Positions 63,049-64,000 of a stretch of DNA of 64,000 nucleotides are shown piece by piece. Below the pieces are notes generated by a model, which had not been told where the DNA came from, ran no database searches, and saw only the letters and a program-made list of their open reading frames with translations. Position 1 is the first letter of the stretch; every line of letters begins with the position of its first letter. The stretch comes from an uncultured Lachnospiraceae bacterium (GTDB lineage Bacteria; Bacillota; Clostridia; Lachnospirales; Lachnospiraceae): NCBI GenBank assembly GCA_947630025.1, contig CANRFZ010000006.1, positions 79,635-143,634 of the forward strand, in the 5' to 3' direction. The position numbers were made by a program, and so were the translations under genes.

Positions 63049-63912
63049 ATGACAGATTTTAACTATCTAAAGGATAAACTTAGAGAGATTATTGAGTATT
63101 GGGAAAAAGAGGAAGATGGAGCAAGGGACAGTGATGTCCAAGAATTTTTACACATTTTAGCAAAATACATAGAAGAAAATGATTCTTTCAAATTATACAA
63201 ATATAATCCGCCTGAATATTACCCATTTCGCAATTACGAAAACGATGAGGTTCATCTTTCACCTAATGGTAATTTGAATGATGTTTACGAGGGATTACCT
63301 GCTTTTAATAAAAATGAAAATTCAACTAAAATTGAATCATATAGTACTACTGCGCTTATGTCATGCTTCAGTGAAACCAATAAAAGCGTACTAATGTGGG
63401 CACATTATGCAGATTCATCTAAAGGATTTTGTGTAGAGTATGATTTAAAAAGGCTTAGTAGAAATGAAATAATTTCATTGGGGATATATCCAGTTCTGTA
63501 TGATGAGCATAGGTTAATACATCGAGATTTAAAATCACTGAAATATAGTTTGACAAACTTAGAACAATCAATACAAAACGGCGAAGAATACGATGATGGA
63601 GAACTACTTGATGATCTTATTCCTCTCATGCTCTATAAAGGTAATGATTGGCAGTATGAAAAAGAATGGAGAATAATATCTACTAAACTAAAATTATATC
63701 AAGACTATGAAACAAATACATCAGGAATAAATATTCCTCTCAAATGTGTTTCTGCCGTATATTTGGGATACAGAATGGAACAAACACAGAAAAACCATAT
63801 TGTCGAAATAACTCAACGAAAGAATCTGGCAGGAGCAAATATTTCTGTATATGAAGCAATATTGTCATGTGACACTTACCAATTTGATTTTATCAAAGTT
63901 AATTTAAAATAG
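63049..63912 (+). CDS. DUF2971 domain protein
   Basis: 287 aa from the ATG at 63049 (MTDFNYLKDKLREII), with GGGAGG 8 nt upstream. MSCFSETNKSVLMWAHYADSSKGFCVEYDL and YEKEWRI are DUF2971 signatures. It follows the XRE gene by 26 bp, so is likely cotranscribed. DUF2971 proteins are common cargo in mobile elements; no activity is established. 63913-64000 shows no gene. Confidence 0.85.
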   Translation: MTDFNYLKDKLREIIEYWEKEEDGARDSDVQEFLHILAKYIEENDSFKLYKYNPPEYYPFRNYENDEVHLSPNGNLNDVYEGLPAFNKNENSTKIESYSTTALMSCFSETNKSVLMWAHYADSSKGFCVEYDLKRLSRNEIISLGIYPVLYDEHRLIHRDLKSLKYSLTNLEQSIQNGEEYDDGELLDDLIPLMLYKGNDWQYEKEWRIISTKLKLYQDYETNTSGINIPLKCVSAVYLGYRMEQTQKNHIVEITQRKNLAGANISVYEAILSCDTYQFDFIKVNLK

Positions 63913-64000
63913 AACACTTGATGTCTTGAGTTTCCGTACTTTGCAATAAGATGAAGAAAAGATAGCTTCCGGGGATACTCCGTGGTCATCGTTTGGAAAA

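Larger units (their letters stand above)
56811..64000. mobile_element. Mobilizable serine-recombinase element, left part
   Basis: Begins at the cotJC junction and runs past the window edge. Sequence is markedly AT-richer than the flank. Gene set: large serine recombinase next to the left end, MobV relaxase with oriT, DUF3987 and CHC2 replication-type proteins, XRE regulator, DUF2971 cargo. No conjugative secretion genes are seen, so it is either mobilizable in trans or larger than what is visible. Confidence 0.85.

Overview
The window looks like part of a chromosome from a high-GC, spore-forming member of the Clostridia, most likely Lachnospiraceae. Evidence is the cotJ and gerW sporulation genes, the Asp23-FakA-RecG order next to rpmB, a U32 peptidase followed by FtsW/RodA and a penicillin-binding protein, a group-B-type [FeFe]-hydrogenase, and the absence of respiratory genes. 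The family assignment is inference from gene content. No rRNA, tRNA or CRISPR array was seen.

Layout. 121-13619 is one long minus-strand block of informational genes (asp23, fakA-like, recG, degV, miaB, mutS, mutL, miaA, a PLP lyase), many overlapping or a few bases apart. A chemoreceptor, rpmB, a J-domain protein, a 46-aa membrane peptide, gerW and a DUF2953 gene follow. 19053-20716 holds an HD-GYP protein with an altered metal-ligand residue and a YafQ/RelB-type toxin-antitoxin pair. 20837-30692 encodes an FtsW/PBP pair with a 221-bp overlap, a U32 peptidase, ZapA and an SbcC/SbcD-like pair. 31246-39264 holds an acidic coiled-coil protein, ruvAB, a truncated kinase-receiver-DegV fusion facing a LytTR gene, a Gx transporter/NusG-II pair, DUF4037 and TPR genes. 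39426-49601 has hflKC, a histidine phosphatase, trpS, a Cys-rich peptide, DUF5662, a GH13 protein lacking catalytic residues, DUF1292 and a UvrD-type helicase. 49558-55854 has gltX, the hydrogenase and a Gld-type ABC exporter.

From about 56811 to the right edge the base composition becomes clearly AT-richer and gene content changes to a mobilizable element: large serine recombinase, MobV relaxase with a pMV158-like oriT, DUF3987 ATPase, CHC2 primase-like protein, XRE regulator with an operator over its own -35, and a DUF2971 cargo gene. It interrupts the spore-coat gene cotJC after the codons for ILTDIG. This resembles intervening elements of sporulation genes such as the sigK skin element, but the recombinase has a vegetative-looking promoter and the right end lies outside the window.

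Other unusual features are a family of ~90-bp hairpin repeats found only in the leaders of minus-strand genes (23771, 30750, 30865, 47069, 47159), in-frame minisatellites in the PBP/FtsW overlap (36 bp) and the ABC ATPase tail (42 bp), and a kinase-receiver protein ending in a fatty-acid-binding-type DegV domain.
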